NCBI RefSeq assembly: GCF_029193815.1
Contig: NZ_JARFVC010000025.1
Span: 1-55,694, forward strand
Direction of reading: 5' to 3'
Source of the DNA: Cytobacillus sp. S13-E01
Lineage (GTDB): Bacteria; Bacillota; Bacilli; Bacillales; Bacillaceae_L
Length of the DNA: 55,694 nt
Shown here: positions 44,553 through 53,421 of the stretch, piece after piece
Layout: every line of letters begins with the position of its first letter
Position numbering within the stretch: position 1 is the first letter of the stretch
Program-made: the position numbers and the translations under genes
The notes under the pieces: generated by a model
Database searches by the model: none
Told to the model about the DNA's origin: nothing
What the model saw: the letters and a program-made list of their open reading frames with translations, nothing else

Positions 44553-44777
44553 TTGAAGAAATTTAATATCGAAATTGAACGTTTCATAAAACAATATTAT
44601 CAGAAACACGATGAAGAAAAAGCAAAATCTGAAAAAATAATTGCTCAGACAGATGAAGACTTAGGAAAACTCGCAAAACAAAGTAAAAGCTTCGAAAAGG
44701 ACCTAGAAGCAAGAATAGAAAAGGTAGATAAATGGTTAGCGGATAAGCAAAAGCAATTGGAGAACTATTTTGAGTAG
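44553..44777 (+). CDS. Short coiled-coil protein, unknown
   Basis: A 74-residue highly charged helix starting at TTG 44553, ten bases after TGGAGT. Heptad-like spacing runs through KAKSEKIIAQTDEDLGKLAKQ and continues to the C-terminus. There is no membrane segment or motif. It lies between the spoVA-2mob terminator and the hairpin array. The coding call rests on reading-frame quality and a modest binding site. Confidence 0.5.
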   Translation: MKKFNIEIERFIKQYYQKHDEEKAKSEKIIAQTDEDLGKLAKQSKSFEKDLEARIEKVDKWLADKQKQLENYFE

Positions 44778-44867
44778 TAACAAAATCCACTATCGCCCAG
44801 TGCACTTGTCCACACGGTAATCATTCCTTGACATATGATAGTAAGGAAGGTTACTAGACATATATTA

Positions 44868-45060
44868 TTCGACACCTTCCGTGAAGATGTCGAACGGAAC
44901 TTTGGATTCGACACCTTCTGTGAAGATGCCGAACGGGACTTTGAATTCGACACCTTCCGTGAAGATGTCGAACGGGACTTTGGATTCGACACCTTCCACG
45001 AAGATGTCGAACGGAACTTTGAATTCGACACCTTCCACGAAGATGTCGAATGGGACTTTT
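44868..45060 (+). repeat. 39-bp tandem hairpin array, 5 units
   Basis: Units start TTCGACACCTTC at 44868, 44907, 44946, 44985 and 45024. Each contains a near-perfect palindrome: TTCGACACCTTC pairs with GAAGATGTCGAA, one mismatch, around a 3-base loop that varies (CGT, TGT, CAC). Odd and even units differ (TTTGGA versus TTTGAA spacers; CGGAAC versus CGGGAC). Open frames cross it because 39 is a multiple of three, but none has a ribosome binding site. It lies 57 bp before spoVIF. Confidence 0.88.
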
Positions 45061-45116
45061 CACATCTTTAGGTTAAGGTTCATAGGATATAACACAATGT
45101 AAGGAGGCTATGATAT

Positions 45117-45371
45117 ATGGATAATAATTTATTTAAAAACATTGAACAGAAAACTGGAGTCAATATGAATGATGTATTTCAATTAGCGAATTCAATTCAA
45201 AATGCAAACTTTAAGGATGAAAAAACAGTTCGTTCGATAATTCAAAGGGTGTCCCAGATTGCTAATAAACCAGTTAATAAACAAACAGAGGATAAAATTG
45301 TTAATTCGATAATAAACGGGAACCAATCATTGGATTTTGGTACCATTGCAAAAATGCTAAATAAAAAATAA
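45117..45371 (+). CDS. spoVIF: Stage VI sporulation protein F
   Basis: An 84-residue mother-cell protein that helps GerR and the coat programme late in sporulation. MDNNLFKNIEQKTGVNMNDVF and the closing GNQSLDFGTIAKMLNKK match SpoVIF (YjcC) as I know it. AAGGAGG precedes the ATG. It directly precedes yjcD, as in B. subtilis. Confidence 0.88.
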   Translation: MDNNLFKNIEQKTGVNMNDVFQLANSIQNANFKDEKTVRSIIQRVSQIANKPVNKQTEDKIVNSIINGNQSLDFGTIAKMLNKK

Positions 45372-45373
45372 TC

Positions 45374-45405
45374 AAAAACGCCTCAAGTGTATGAGGCGTT
45401 TTTGG
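45374..45405. terminator. Terminator of spoVIF and yjcD
   Basis: AAAACGCCTCA/TGAGGCGTTTT with a 6-base loop, between convergent genes. Confidence 0.9.
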
Positions 45406-45432
45406 GGGGCAGACGATTGAGGTCTGCCCCTA

Positions 45433-47700
45433 TTAATATAAAGGTTTTATTAAACGTGATGGATGAGCATTTTTTCCTCGCCTTGTTTCTGGAACAGATA
45501 TGTGTAATGTTTGCTGCGCCCTGGTCATGGCGACATACATAAGGCGTCTTTCTTCTGCCAATGGAGCAAGATCACCATTGCGGTTTGCATCTAGCGCATA
45601 ATCATGAGGAATACTGCCATCAACAGCGCTGAGAATATAGACGTGTTTATATTCAAGCCCCTTTGAACGGTGGATAGTTGAAAGCACAATCGCATTTGTA
45701 TAGTGCTTACTTAATCGTTTCATTTCCTCAGTCATTGCAGTCATATGGTCTACATGCTCTAAAAACTCTTGAATTGTCGCAAATTTTTTGGCAACGACCT
45801 TTAAATCACGCACATCGTCCGATCCTTTTTCGATAACATTACCTTCATTTCCACGTTTTTTTACAAAATCATCAAATCCCATTTCTTTTTCAATCATCTC
45901 TAGGGCTGTCATTGGCTTTAGTTTAGATAATTGTTTAAACAACGGTACAATCTTTTTTAATTTTCTTTGCTGAAAAGGTTGGACATTTGTAATCATTTTT
46001 AGTGCTTCAACTAATGTACAATCTTCGAGAATACTAGAGGCCTTTAATTCATTAAGTGCCGACTTTTTTAAAAAAAACGCTATTAATAAATCAGACATTG
46101 CCTCGGAATGATTAGGATCTAAGGATAAACGAAGATAGGCAAGTAATGATCGTACTATTCTTCTTTTATAAAAGGATTCAGATTCCTGTTCAATTACAAA
46201 AGGAAGGTTACTACTAGCTAATCTTTCAAATAATGCTCTTGAAGTCGTATGAGTACGATAAAGAATAGCAAAATCCGACGGTGAAGCACCTTGTTCAATA
46301 CGTTCTTTAAGATCTGTTACAATCATTGTCGCCTCTTCCTCTTCATCATAAGGGAAGAAGAAAGTAGGAAGTAGGCCATTGTCAAATTGGGCATGCATCT
46401 CTTTGAAACGCCTTTGTTTTCCCCAGCTAATAAGCTTATTAGCTGAGGAAACGATACTATGTGTGGACCGATAGTTTTCATTTAGTGTAACAACCTTAGT
46501 GTCTGAAAAGTCTTGATCAAATTGCAAGATATAGGAAGGGTCACTACCACGGAATCCGTAAATCGATTGATCATCATCGCCAACAACGCATAAATTTTTA
46601 GTGTGGGCTGACAACATTTTCATTACTTCATATTGTAGTTTATTTATGTCTTGAAATTCATCAATTAAGAAGTAGTGAAGTCGTTTCTGATATCGAGAAA
46701 GCAATTCAGGTTGTTTTATAAACAACTGATAACATCCAACCAGCATATCGTCAAAATCAAAATAGCCATTTATATCCTTACTTTTTTCGTAATGTTTGTA
46801 CATGATAAGTACACGTTCTTCCCATTGGTCCTTTGGTTTCACAAGGTCTGGTGGTGTCAATGTGTTTTTCCAATATCCAATCTGTTGGAGCGCCTGATCA
46901 AACGCAAAGTCTCTTTCATCAATCGATAATTCTTTAGCGGCCTCTTTAATTATTTGCTCTTTTTGCCAATCCCATTTTAAAAGTTTTGAGCTTTGCCATC
47001 TTTGTGGTTCGTGAAACATGATGATTTTATAAAAAATACTGTGAAATGTACCAATCACAATAGCTTGAAGCTGCTGTGGTGAAAGCTGCTCGGCGTTGGC
47101 TAGTCGTTCTTTCATTTCTTTTGCCGCTTTTGATGTAAACGTAACTAACATAATGGAGCTAGGATCTATTCCATGGTCAGTAATCATAGTAGTGGTCCGC
47201 GTTGTTAACACTCTTGTCTTCCCACTACCTGCTCCAGCCAATACTAATAATGGCCCTTCAATCGTTGAAACAGCTTGTAATTGGTTTGAGTCTAAGGATC
47301 TGTTAGCCTTTTCTTCTGCTTTCTTTTCAAAGGGCCTTGAAGGTCGAATGAATTTAATCGGCTTCCAAGCAGGAGTTTTTATATCTGTAGTCGTAGTAGT
47401 AATTGTACGTGATTTTGGTATACGAAACCCATTTTGTTCAATGTACTCAGAATCATAATCCATTTTACTATTAGGAGTAATTGATAACTGCGTAACATAA
47501 GATTCACACTCTTTTTTATCCGTAAGTCCAAGATGATAAAAATGAGGTTTTTGTTGAATTCCTAAATATAGCTTAACCTGTGCTCCACAACAAGCACATG
47601 TAACTTTTCCACTAAGGCTTGCTTCAAATATTAGTTGAAACTGCTCTCTGGGCAATAAATCTATTTGAACAAGTGTATTATTATAGTTTGCCTTATCCAT
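45433..47700 (-). CDS. yjcD: UvrD/PcrA-type DNA helicase YjcD with CoiA-like zinc module
   Basis: A 755-residue superfamily 1A helicase. Walker A is GAGSGKT (156-162); DEFQDIN, GDDDQSIYGFRG, LNENYRST, TIHRSKGLEYKHV and RRLMYVAMTRAQ follow in order. It has an N-terminal extension of about 135 residues, absent from PcrA, with CxxC-x14-HxxH (Cys35, Cys38, His53, His56), the same spacing as in CoiA of this window. Early Leu/Arg-rich tail segments of PcrA are missing. The start follows GAAGGAGCG. It is likely a DNA-repair or recombination helicase; the in vivo role is unknown to me. Confidence 0.92.
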   Translation of the reverse strand: MDKANYNNTLVQIDLLPREQFQLIFEASLSGKVTCACCGAQVKLYLGIQQKPHFYHLGLTDKKECESYVTQLSITPNSKMDYDSEYIEQNGFRIPKSRTITTTTTDIKTPAWKPIKFIRPSRPFEKKAEEKANRSLDSNQLQAVSTIEGPLLVLAGAGSGKTRVLTTRTTTMITDHGIDPSSIMLVTFTSKAAKEMKERLANAEQLSPQQLQAIVIGTFHSIFYKIIMFHEPQRWQSSKLLKWDWQKEQIIKEAAKELSIDERDFAFDQALQQIGYWKNTLTPPDLVKPKDQWEERVLIMYKHYEKSKDINGYFDFDDMLVGCYQLFIKQPELLSRYQKRLHYFLIDEFQDINKLQYEVMKMLSAHTKNLCVVGDDDQSIYGFRGSDPSYILQFDQDFSDTKVVTLNENYRSTHSIVSSANKLISWGKQRRFKEMHAQFDNGLLPTFFFPYDEEEEATMIVTDLKERIEQGASPSDFAILYRTHTTSRALFERLASSNLPFVIEQESESFYKRRIVRSLLAYLRLSLDPNHSEAMSDLLIAFFLKKSALNELKASSILEDCTLVEALKMITNVQPFQQRKLKKIVPLFKQLSKLKPMTALEMIEKEMGFDDFVKKRGNEGNVIEKGSDDVRDLKVVAKKFATIQEFLEHVDHMTAMTEEMKRLSKHYTNAIVLSTIHRSKGLEYKHVYILSAVDGSIPHDYALDANRNGDLAPLAEERRLMYVAMTRAQQTLHISVPETRRGKNAHPSRLIKPLY

Positions 47701-47829
47701 GAAGGAACGCTCCTTCTCTATTTAAAAGTCAATTTATACTATAACAAAACATACAATAGAGAAAAAGACTTTAAAAGATGTTTAACTTAGAGTATAGGCG
47801 GGAAAATAATGGATAGGAGTTGTAAGTAT

Positions 47830-48072
47830 ATGGGCTATATTGCGCCTGTTAATCATGAACAGTACACTCAATATGCGAACAGAACCATTCATAGAAAATA
47901 TAATTATATGAAATTGGCGCCTGTACAGCGCTCTTTTTTATCCTCCCATACTAATAGACCGAATGAAATTGTACTAGAGTCCAGAAAAGAAACTGCAAAC
48001 ATGACAAAAGAAGTTGATAGGGTTTTAACAGAACTAACAGGAAAAGGTCTGTTCGTTAACGAATTAATATAA
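47830..48072 (+). CDS. Small conserved-looking protein beginning MGYIAPV, unknown
   Basis: An 80-residue soluble protein. ATG 47830 lies ten bases after AGGAG, and an in-frame ATG at 47809 precedes that site. MGYIAPVNHEQYTQYANR is followed by a basic middle and a helical end, MTKEVDRVLTELTGKGLFVN. Position, divergent from yjcD, suggests a small sporulation-type gene such as yjcE, but I cannot confirm homology. No motif is visible. Confidence 0.62.
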   Translation: MGYIAPVNHEQYTQYANRTIHRKYNYMKLAPVQRSFLSSHTNRPNEIVLESRKETANMTKEVDRVLTELTGKGLFVNELI

Positions 48073-48098
48073 TCGATATAACAAAAGGGAGAAATAAG

Positions 48099-49016
48099 AT
48101 GAATTTAATACAAATCACAGAAACATGTTTTTATTTTCAGGGTGTTGTTAACATTGGCTATGTGAACCATGGTGACGAAGGCTTATTAATTGATGCTGGA
48201 ATAGACAAAACAACAATGAAAAAAATCATTAAAAAGCTTGAAGAACATCAATATCCTATTACTCATTTATATATTACGCATGCACATACAGACCATTTTG
48301 GTGGTGCGTCATATTTACAGACAACAAAACAAGTGCATACAATGGCACCAGAGCTAGAAGAAGCAATTCTTCGTTATCCTATTCTCGAGCCTATTTATTT
48401 GTTTCAGGGGAATACACCTTTACAAGAAATGCGAAATAAATTTTTAGAAGGAGAGGCAATTGCGGTTAATGAAGTACTTACTGAGGGTACTTATACTATT
48501 GATGGCTTTACGTTCTCAATAATTGGTTTTCCTGGACATAGTGAAAATCAAATGGGAATCTTGATTGATGATATTCTTTATTGTGGTGATGCCTATTTTG
48601 GAATGGAACAATTACATAAGCATAAAATTCCATATATCGTTGATGCTGAACAAACATTACAATCACTAGAGAAATTGAAAACAATACAATGTAGTGGTGC
48701 AGTGCCAGGGCATGGTGTTTATGAAACGAAATTTATTGAAACAGTTAATCAAAATATAACGTATCATTCAGAGATTCTTGACAGTATTCATGTCATTTTC
48801 GATGTACGAGAAGGAGCACTTAGCCATGAAAAATTAATCCGGGCAATGTGTGATAGATGGAAAGTAACGATAACACATGTTTCTGCTTGGCTGTTATATC
48901 GTACGGCAATAACAGCCTATTTAACAAAGCTCGTTAAGGATCAAAACGTAACAATTCGGATTCAAGATAACACTCTTACGTTTGATAAAAATAATCAAAA
49001 AATAGAAGAAGGTTAA
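48099..49016 (+). CDS. Metallo-beta-lactamase-fold hydrolase
   Basis: A 305-residue protein. HAHTDHFGGA (61-70) supplies the binuclear metal site, with further ligands at GHSENQ and in GDAYFGM and GHGVYET. The C-terminal 80 residues form a helical winged-type domain as in glyoxalase II-like relatives. The substrate is unknown; lactonase, glyoxalase or thioester activity are all possible. AAAGGGAG precedes the ATG. Its stop overlaps that of the convergent DUF421 gene by three bases. Confidence 0.88.
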   Translation: MNLIQITETCFYFQGVVNIGYVNHGDEGLLIDAGIDKTTMKKIIKKLEEHQYPITHLYITHAHTDHFGGASYLQTTKQVHTMAPELEEAILRYPILEPIYLFQGNTPLQEMRNKFLEGEAIAVNEVLTEGTYTIDGFTFSIIGFPGHSENQMGILIDDILYCGDAYFGMEQLHKHKIPYIVDAEQTLQSLEKLKTIQCSGAVPGHGVYETKFIETVNQNITYHSEILDSIHVIFDVREGALSHEKLIRAMCDRWKVTITHVSAWLLYRTAITAYLTKLVKDQNVTIRIQDNTLTFDKNNQKIEEG

Positions 49017-49687
49017 TATGTTTGGATAAACAGACCTTCTCCTTCTAGCCACTCAGCATACATAATATCTTTTACGTTAGTTGTACCAAATGAACTGATT
49101 TGATTTTGTAGCCATACCTCGTCAAAGCCGCTTTCCATTAAATTGTCATATATAATTTCGCCATCACTTACCATTGTAACGGGGAGAAATACTGGTTGCT
49201 CGGGCATTTTATGATCTTGTCGTGAAGGAGGGTCGAATTTTGCTTTATTTAGCACACTTAATGAACCGTCCGTTTCTAAAATCGCGTATTCAACTTGACG
49301 TATCGAGAAAGTTCCCTTAGCCCGTAGTAAGTGTTGCAATTGATTAATATCTAATTTACTCCTTTTAAGCATATTCCTATCGATTTTCCCTTTATGAATC
49401 ACAATGGTAGGTTGGCCTTCAATAAACCCCCTGGTCCTCTTGAATTTTTGGGATATATATTCAAGCAGTAATACGAGGACTCCCCATATAGAAAGTGCAA
49501 ATAGTATTTGCCATACAGTTGTTTTTTTTTCAAAGACTGCACTCCCAACAATCTCGCCCAGAAGAAGAGCTGAAATAAAGTCAAAGGTAGTAATCTGTGA
49601 AATTTGCGTTTTTCCTAATATTTTAGTTAAGAAAAATAATGCGAAAAATCCGACCGTTAGTTCTAGTGCAATACTTCCATAATCCAT
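49013..49687 (-). CDS. DUF421 (YetF-like) membrane protein
   Basis: A 224-residue protein with three N-terminal helices (to about residue 80) and the DUF421 cytoplasmic domain: FISALLLGEIVGSAVFEK, GKIDRNMLKRSKLDINQL, FSIRQVEYAILETDGSLSVL and GEIIYDNLMESGFDEVWL. It lacks the C-terminal DUF1657 part of the 2Duf protein at 43598. Function is unknown. It is inserted, with the MBL gene, between yjcD and yjcF relative to B. subtilis. Confidence 0.87.
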   Translation of the reverse strand: MDYGSIALELTVGFFALFFLTKILGKTQISQITTFDFISALLLGEIVGSAVFEKKTTVWQILFALSIWGVLVLLLEYISQKFKRTRGFIEGQPTIVIHKGKIDRNMLKRSKLDINQLQHLLRAKGTFSIRQVEYAILETDGSLSVLNKAKFDPPSRQDHKMPEQPVFLPVTMVSDGEIIYDNLMESGFDEVWLQNQISSFGTTNVKDIMYAEWLEGEGLFIQTY

Positions 49688-49739
49688 TACCTCACCCCAG
49701 TATTAGGATGAACAACATTTAATGAAAATATTAATTTAC

Positions 49740-49770
49740 AACAAAAAAACAAGGGGGAGCCCTTGTTTTG
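49740..49770 (-). terminator. yjcF-side terminator
   Basis: AAAACAAGGG/CCCTTGTTTT with loop GGAG; on the minus strand it is followed by TTTTTTTGT, right after yjcF. Confidence 0.87.
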
Positions 49771-49776
49771 GAATTT

Positions 49777-50199
49777 TTATATTTCTTTCACCATTGCCAC
49801 ATGTGGGATTCCAGCATCCATAAAGATATCAGAAACAGTAGTGTACCCAATGTTTTTATAAAACTTTTCTGCATGTGTTTGTGCGTTAAGCTTTAGTTTG
49901 GAAATACCTTCACTACGTGCAATTTGCTCCATTTTTTCCATAATGACTTTACCAGCACCTTTGTTTCGAGCCGATTCTAGGACACATATACGTTCTACTT
50001 TACCAATTCCATCAATCGTACGAAAACGTCCATTCCCAATGGGTTCTTGGTTATCGTAAAGAACTACATGAATGGATTCATTTTCATATTGATCAAACTC
50101 TTCTTCTTCAGGAACCTGTTGTTCATCAATAAAAACGATTCTTCTTATTGTATAAGCATCATTCATTTGTTCATCTGTTTTTGCAATTATGGCTTCCAT
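49777..50199 (-). CDS. yjcF: GNAT acetyltransferase YjcF
   Basis: A 140-residue GNAT protein. RRIVFIDEQQVPEEEEFD is the YjcF/ElaA-type N-terminus, and VERICVLESARNKGAGKVIME is the acetyl-CoA loop. FYKNIGYTTVSDIFMDAGIPHVAM closes the fold. I use ATG 50199 behind AAAGGATTG; the TTG at 50211 overlaps the yjcG stop. It forms an operon with yjcG, five bases apart. The substrate is unknown. Confidence 0.9.
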   Translation of the reverse strand: MEAIIAKTDEQMNDAYTIRRIVFIDEQQVPEEEEFDQYENESIHVVLYDNQEPIGNGRFRTIDGIGKVERICVLESARNKGAGKVIMEKMEQIARSEGISKLKLNAQTHAEKFYKNIGYTTVSDIFMDAGIPHVAMVKEI

Positions 50200-50204
50200 T
50201 CTAA

Positions 50205-50723
50205 TTAGCAATCCTTTCCCAAACGGAATGTTTCATAGACTGTCCAAGATCCATTCTCAAGCTGATAAAGCAGGTGGAAACGGTCTACTTCTTCTTCATA
50301 ATTGAAGTTTTCCATTTTGAGTTGTCCAAGTACATCTGAATGCTCGTCATCAGAGAGTTTTTGCCCGATTGTAATATGTGGTACAAAAGAGTACTCGAGC
50401 GTATCCCCAAATGTTCCACTATGAAGATAGTGATGAAGTTCATTTAGCTCATCAGTTGGATCAACCTTAAAATAAATCACATTGTTTACAGGTGAAAAGG
50501 AACTAACCTTGTACACACGAAGTGTAACAGGCATTACTTTTGCTGAAATCTCATGCAATTGTGAAGAAATCTCTTTTATTTGATCATCAGAAGCTTCAAA
50601 AGCATTTTTTAATGTTAAATGTGGTGGAATGAGCGCGTAATTTGGGTCATAGCGTTTTCTATAAGAATTCGCTAAATCTTGTAACTTTTTTGATGGGAAT
50701 AATACAATACCGTATTTCATCAA
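50205..50723 (-). CDS. yjcG: 2H phosphoesterase / RNA 2'-5' ligase-like protein YjcG
   Basis: A 172-residue LigT-like 2H phosphoesterase. The two catalytic HxT motifs are PHLTL (His35, Thr37) and PHITI (His116, Thr118). Length matches B. subtilis YjcG. AAGGAGGGG lies upstream of the ATG. The natural substrate is unknown. yjcG-yjcF are co-transcribed by spacing. Confidence 0.92.
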   Translation of the reverse strand: MMKYGIVLFPSKKLQDLANSYRKRYDPNYALIPPHLTLKNAFEASDDQIKEISSQLHEISAKVMPVTLRVYKVSSFSPVNNVIYFKVDPTDELNELHHYLHSGTFGDTLEYSFVPHITIGQKLSDDEHSDVLGQLKMENFNYEEEVDRFHLLYQLENGSWTVYETFRLGKDC

Positions 50724-50843
50724 TAACCCCTCCTTGAGTTTTAAATTATATATATAGCTTTAGTACTTTACAATACAGAGTGTAATCCTATTATAGCAAA
50801 TTTTCGAAATAGATTATATATTAGCTTCTGTGCCTAGTGAAAA

Positions 50844-51575
50844 TTAAATCTTTAACATCAACTGCAATGCTCTATGTAAATCCGGCTGCCAATAGGTCCA
50901 CGTATGATTACCCTGAAACTCATCATAAAAGTACGGAAAACTTTTACGGTCTATTAAAGAGTGTAACTCCCGGTTTGGAGTTAGAAAATCTTTAACCTTT
51001 CCTCTTGTTGTTTCAACTGTTGTTTCCTCAGTTCCAATTACATGATAGATATTCAATAAATGAGGTTCATTAAATTCCATGACTGCACCCATGACAAAAT
51101 CATTCACGTAAGGTGATTGAAGGACCACTTTTCCAAACGTATGTGGATAGGACAGAGCTGTCATAAGTGAGACTGTTCCACCTAGTGAGTCTCCAATAAG
51201 GCATCTTCCCATTCCCATTTGATACGTAGGAAATTCTTGATCAATATAAGGCACTAATTCCTCTGCTAAAAAGCGTTGATATTTAGCTTGCTTCACACCA
51301 TCAGGATGGTATGTTTCTCTACGATCTTCGACATCCTTATAAGGAATACCTACTATGATTGTATTGTCTATTTCGTTATTTTGCATAAGCTTTTCTATAA
51401 CTCGAGCAATTCTTCCTAAAGTGAAATAATCCCGTCCATCTTGGGCTATAAGAACCGTATATTTATATAGTGGAGAGTAAGTACTCGGAAGATAAATTAA
51501 TAAGTCTACATCTTCTCCAAGTGAGCGACTATGAATTGTTACCTCTTTCATGGTTCCTTGCCTCGTTGTTTCCAT
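50844..51575 (-). CDS. yjcH: Esterase-family protein YjcH
   Basis: A 243-residue alpha/beta-hydrolase of the esterase D / Fes type. The nucleophile elbow is GDSLGG (Ser130), with YTVLIAQDGRDYF early and GNHTWTYWQ near the end supplying the likely catalytic His. The start is ATG 51575 behind TGGGGGA; the longer frame has no binding site. Substrate unknown; family members cleave carboxyl esters, including siderophore esters. Confidence 0.88.
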   Translation of the reverse strand: METTRQGTMKEVTIHSRSLGEDVDLLIYLPSTYSPLYKYTVLIAQDGRDYFTLGRIARVIEKLMQNNEIDNTIIVGIPYKDVEDRRETYHPDGVKQAKYQRFLAEELVPYIDQEFPTYQMGMGRCLIGDSLGGTVSLMTALSYPHTFGKVVLQSPYVNDFVMGAVMEFNEPHLLNIYHVIGTEETTVETTRGKVKDFLTPNRELHSLIDRKSFPYFYDEFQGNHTWTYWQPDLHRALQLMLKI

Positions 51576-51705
51576 GTAAAATCCCCCATTACTTCTATCG
51601 TTTACATCTTTTAAAAATTTAAGCGTAGTTAAAACATAATAATACAAATCGATTATACAATAAATTTTAAAAATAAACAGAGCTCAAAATTTTGATAATG
51701 AGTTG

Positions 51706-51745
51706 GTGCAGGACGTGGCATGTTTTGTCGATGTTCCCCGAGCGA
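51706..51745 (+). repeat. Fragment of the R4/R5 extra module
   Basis: CAGGACGTGGC-TGTTTT-GTCGATGTTCCCC matches CAGGACGTGGCGGGTTTTAATCGACG of R5 and TCGACGTTCC of R4. Both ends of the modular family are missing, so this looks like a relic. Confidence 0.5.
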
Positions 51746-51794
51746 AATGTTCTGGATGTTTACAAAGGTATTTTTTTCTTTTTGTATTAAACAG

Positions 51795-51822
51795 TTGACA
51801 TAAACAACATACAATATATAAT
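51795..51822 (+). promoter_or_regulatory. SigA-type promoter of the ABC importer operon
   Basis: A perfect TTGACA (51795-51800), 16-base spacer and perfect TATAAT (51817-51822), 56 bp before the first gene. No riboswitch fits in the short leader. The remaining bases back to yjcH hold only the relic repeat. Confidence 0.75.
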
Positions 51823-51877
51823 AAAGTTTATTAATCCGATTAAACACATAAGAATTGTATTGAAAGTTGGTGATTGA

Positions 51878-52663
51878 ATGTTTCTATCTATTAATGATGT
51901 GAATAAAGAATATGTTAATCAGGATGTTGTTAATCAAGTCCTATCCAATATAAATGTATCAATAAATGAAGGAGAGTTTGTCTCAATATTAGGTCCTTCT
52001 GGGTGTGGAAAGTCAACGCTCTTATCAATGGTTGCAGGATTAAATAAACCGACAAGTGGAGAAATTCTTCTACAAGGAAATCCGATAATAAAACCCGGAA
52101 AAGATCGCGGGATGGTTTTCCAACAGCCGGCCTTGTTTCCATGGATGTCTGTCGAAGAAAATGTGATGTTCCCAATTCGCAAAGAATTGAATAATACGAA
52201 AGCAAAAGAGATTGCCAATCAATTCCTAAAGATGGTCCAACTTAGTAACTATACACAGCATTCACCACATGAGTTATCTGGAGGGATGCAACAAAGAGTA
52301 GCGATTGCTAGAGCTTTAGCGATGAATCCAGCTGTTTTACTTATGGATGAACCATTTGGTGCATTGGATGAGCAGACCAGATCACGTCTTCATGTGGAAT
52401 TAGAGAAAATTTGGCTTGAAACGAAAAAGACCATTTTGTTTGTCACTCACAGCATCCAAGAATCTATTAAGCTATCAGACCGAATTCTTGTAATGGGCAC
52501 AAGACCTGGGGTGATCTTAGAGGACATAAAGGTAGAACTACCTAGACCAAGAAATGATGTGCGTGAACAATCAATAGAATTAGAAAAAAGAATCTTAGCA
52601 TTGTTGGAGAAGGAAATTGAAAAAGTAGTTAAAGAGGAGTTAGCGTATGCATCCAGCAGTTAA
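51878..52663 (+). CDS. SsuB/TauB-type ABC importer ATPase
   Basis: A 261-residue ATPase of the nitrate/sulfonate/taurine (NitT/TauT) class. Walker A is GPSGCGKS (39-46), followed by VFQQPALFPWMSVEENV (Q-loop region), LSGGMQQRVAIARAL and LLMDEPFGALDEQTR. GGTGA lies upstream of the ATG. It overlaps the permease gene by 17 bases. The transported compound could be an alkanesulfonate, a pyrimidine precursor or a related anion; sequence alone does not decide. Confidence 0.9.
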   Translation: MFLSINDVNKEYVNQDVVNQVLSNINVSINEGEFVSILGPSGCGKSTLLSMVAGLNKPTSGEILLQGNPIIKPGKDRGMVFQQPALFPWMSVEENVMFPIRKELNNTKAKEIANQFLKMVQLSNYTQHSPHELSGGMQQRVAIARALAMNPAVLLMDEPFGALDEQTRSRLHVELEKIWLETKKTILFVTHSIQESIKLSDRILVMGTRPGVILEDIKVELPRPRNDVREQSIELEKRILALLEKEIEKVVKEELAYASSS

Positions 52664-53402
52664 ACGAATTATCTTTTTTTCAAGTATACTTATTATTTGG
52701 GAATTTGCTGTCAAGATTAGCGGAGTGTCCGAGTCTGTAATGCCCGCACCAACAGATGTATTTCGTGAACTTGCTAGAGGTTTTGCTGACAAAACACTTA
52801 TATATGATATCATTGCCAGTTTCAAACGATTATTTGTAGGCTTGCTAATCGGAGTTTCGATAGGAGTTGGGTTAGGTATTCTATTAGCAAAGTCGAAAAC
52901 AGCGGATGAAACATTAGGTACCCTCGTATTAGCGCTTCAAAGTGTACCTAGTATTGTTTGGTTACCAATTGCGATTATGTGGTTTGGTTTAAATGAAATA
53001 TCTGTTATTTTTATTATCGTTCTCGGAGCAACCTTTGTAATGACAATTAATATGCGAGTGGGTATTAAAAATGTACCTCCTCTTTATATAAAGGCAGCAC
53101 AAACAATGGGTTCAACCGGTATTGATTTGTTTGTAAAGGTTATTTTTCCAGCATCAATACCATATGCAGTAACTGGTTTAAAGCTAGCATGGGCGTTTGG
53201 CTGGCGTGCACTTATGGCCGGTGAACTATTAAGTACAGGTCCAGGGTTAGGATATACACTTCGATTTGCATCTGATTTTGGAAATATGGCATTAGTTATA
53301 GGTGTCATGATCATCATTGGTACAGTCGGATCGGTTATGGATTTATTTGTTTTCCAAAGAATTGAGAAAAATGTAATGCGTAGATGGGGATTAGAAAACT
53401 AG
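52647..53402 (+). CDS. SsuC/TauC-type ABC importer permease
   Basis: A 251-residue protein with six predicted helices. SVPSIVWLPIAIMWFGLNE is typical of the class, and the EAA loop lies in AAQTMGSTGIDLFVKVIFPASIPY. AGAGGAG inside the ATPase gene serves as its binding site. The gene order ATPase-permease-binding protein indicates one operon. Confidence 0.9.
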   Translation: MHPAVKRIIFFSSILIIWEFAVKISGVSESVMPAPTDVFRELARGFADKTLIYDIIASFKRLFVGLLIGVSIGVGLGILLAKSKTADETLGTLVLALQSVPSIVWLPIAIMWFGLNEISVIFIIVLGATFVMTINMRVGIKNVPPLYIKAAQTMGSTGIDLFVKVIFPASIPYAVTGLKLAWAFGWRALMAGELLSTGPGLGYTLRFASDFGNMALVIGVMIIIGTVGSVMDLFVFQRIEKNVMRRWGLEN

Positions 53403-53421
53403 AAAATGGAGGATGACGTGA

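Noticed and set aside
44835-45102. Small proteins in the 39-bp array
   Set aside because: Three frames are open only because 39 is divisible by three; the ATG at 44835 has no Shine-Dalgarno sequence and the palindromic units explain the sequence better.
40596-45116. Tn1546-like transposon around spoVA-2mob
   Set aside because: No transposase, resolvase or terminal inverted repeats can be seen on either side of the operon.
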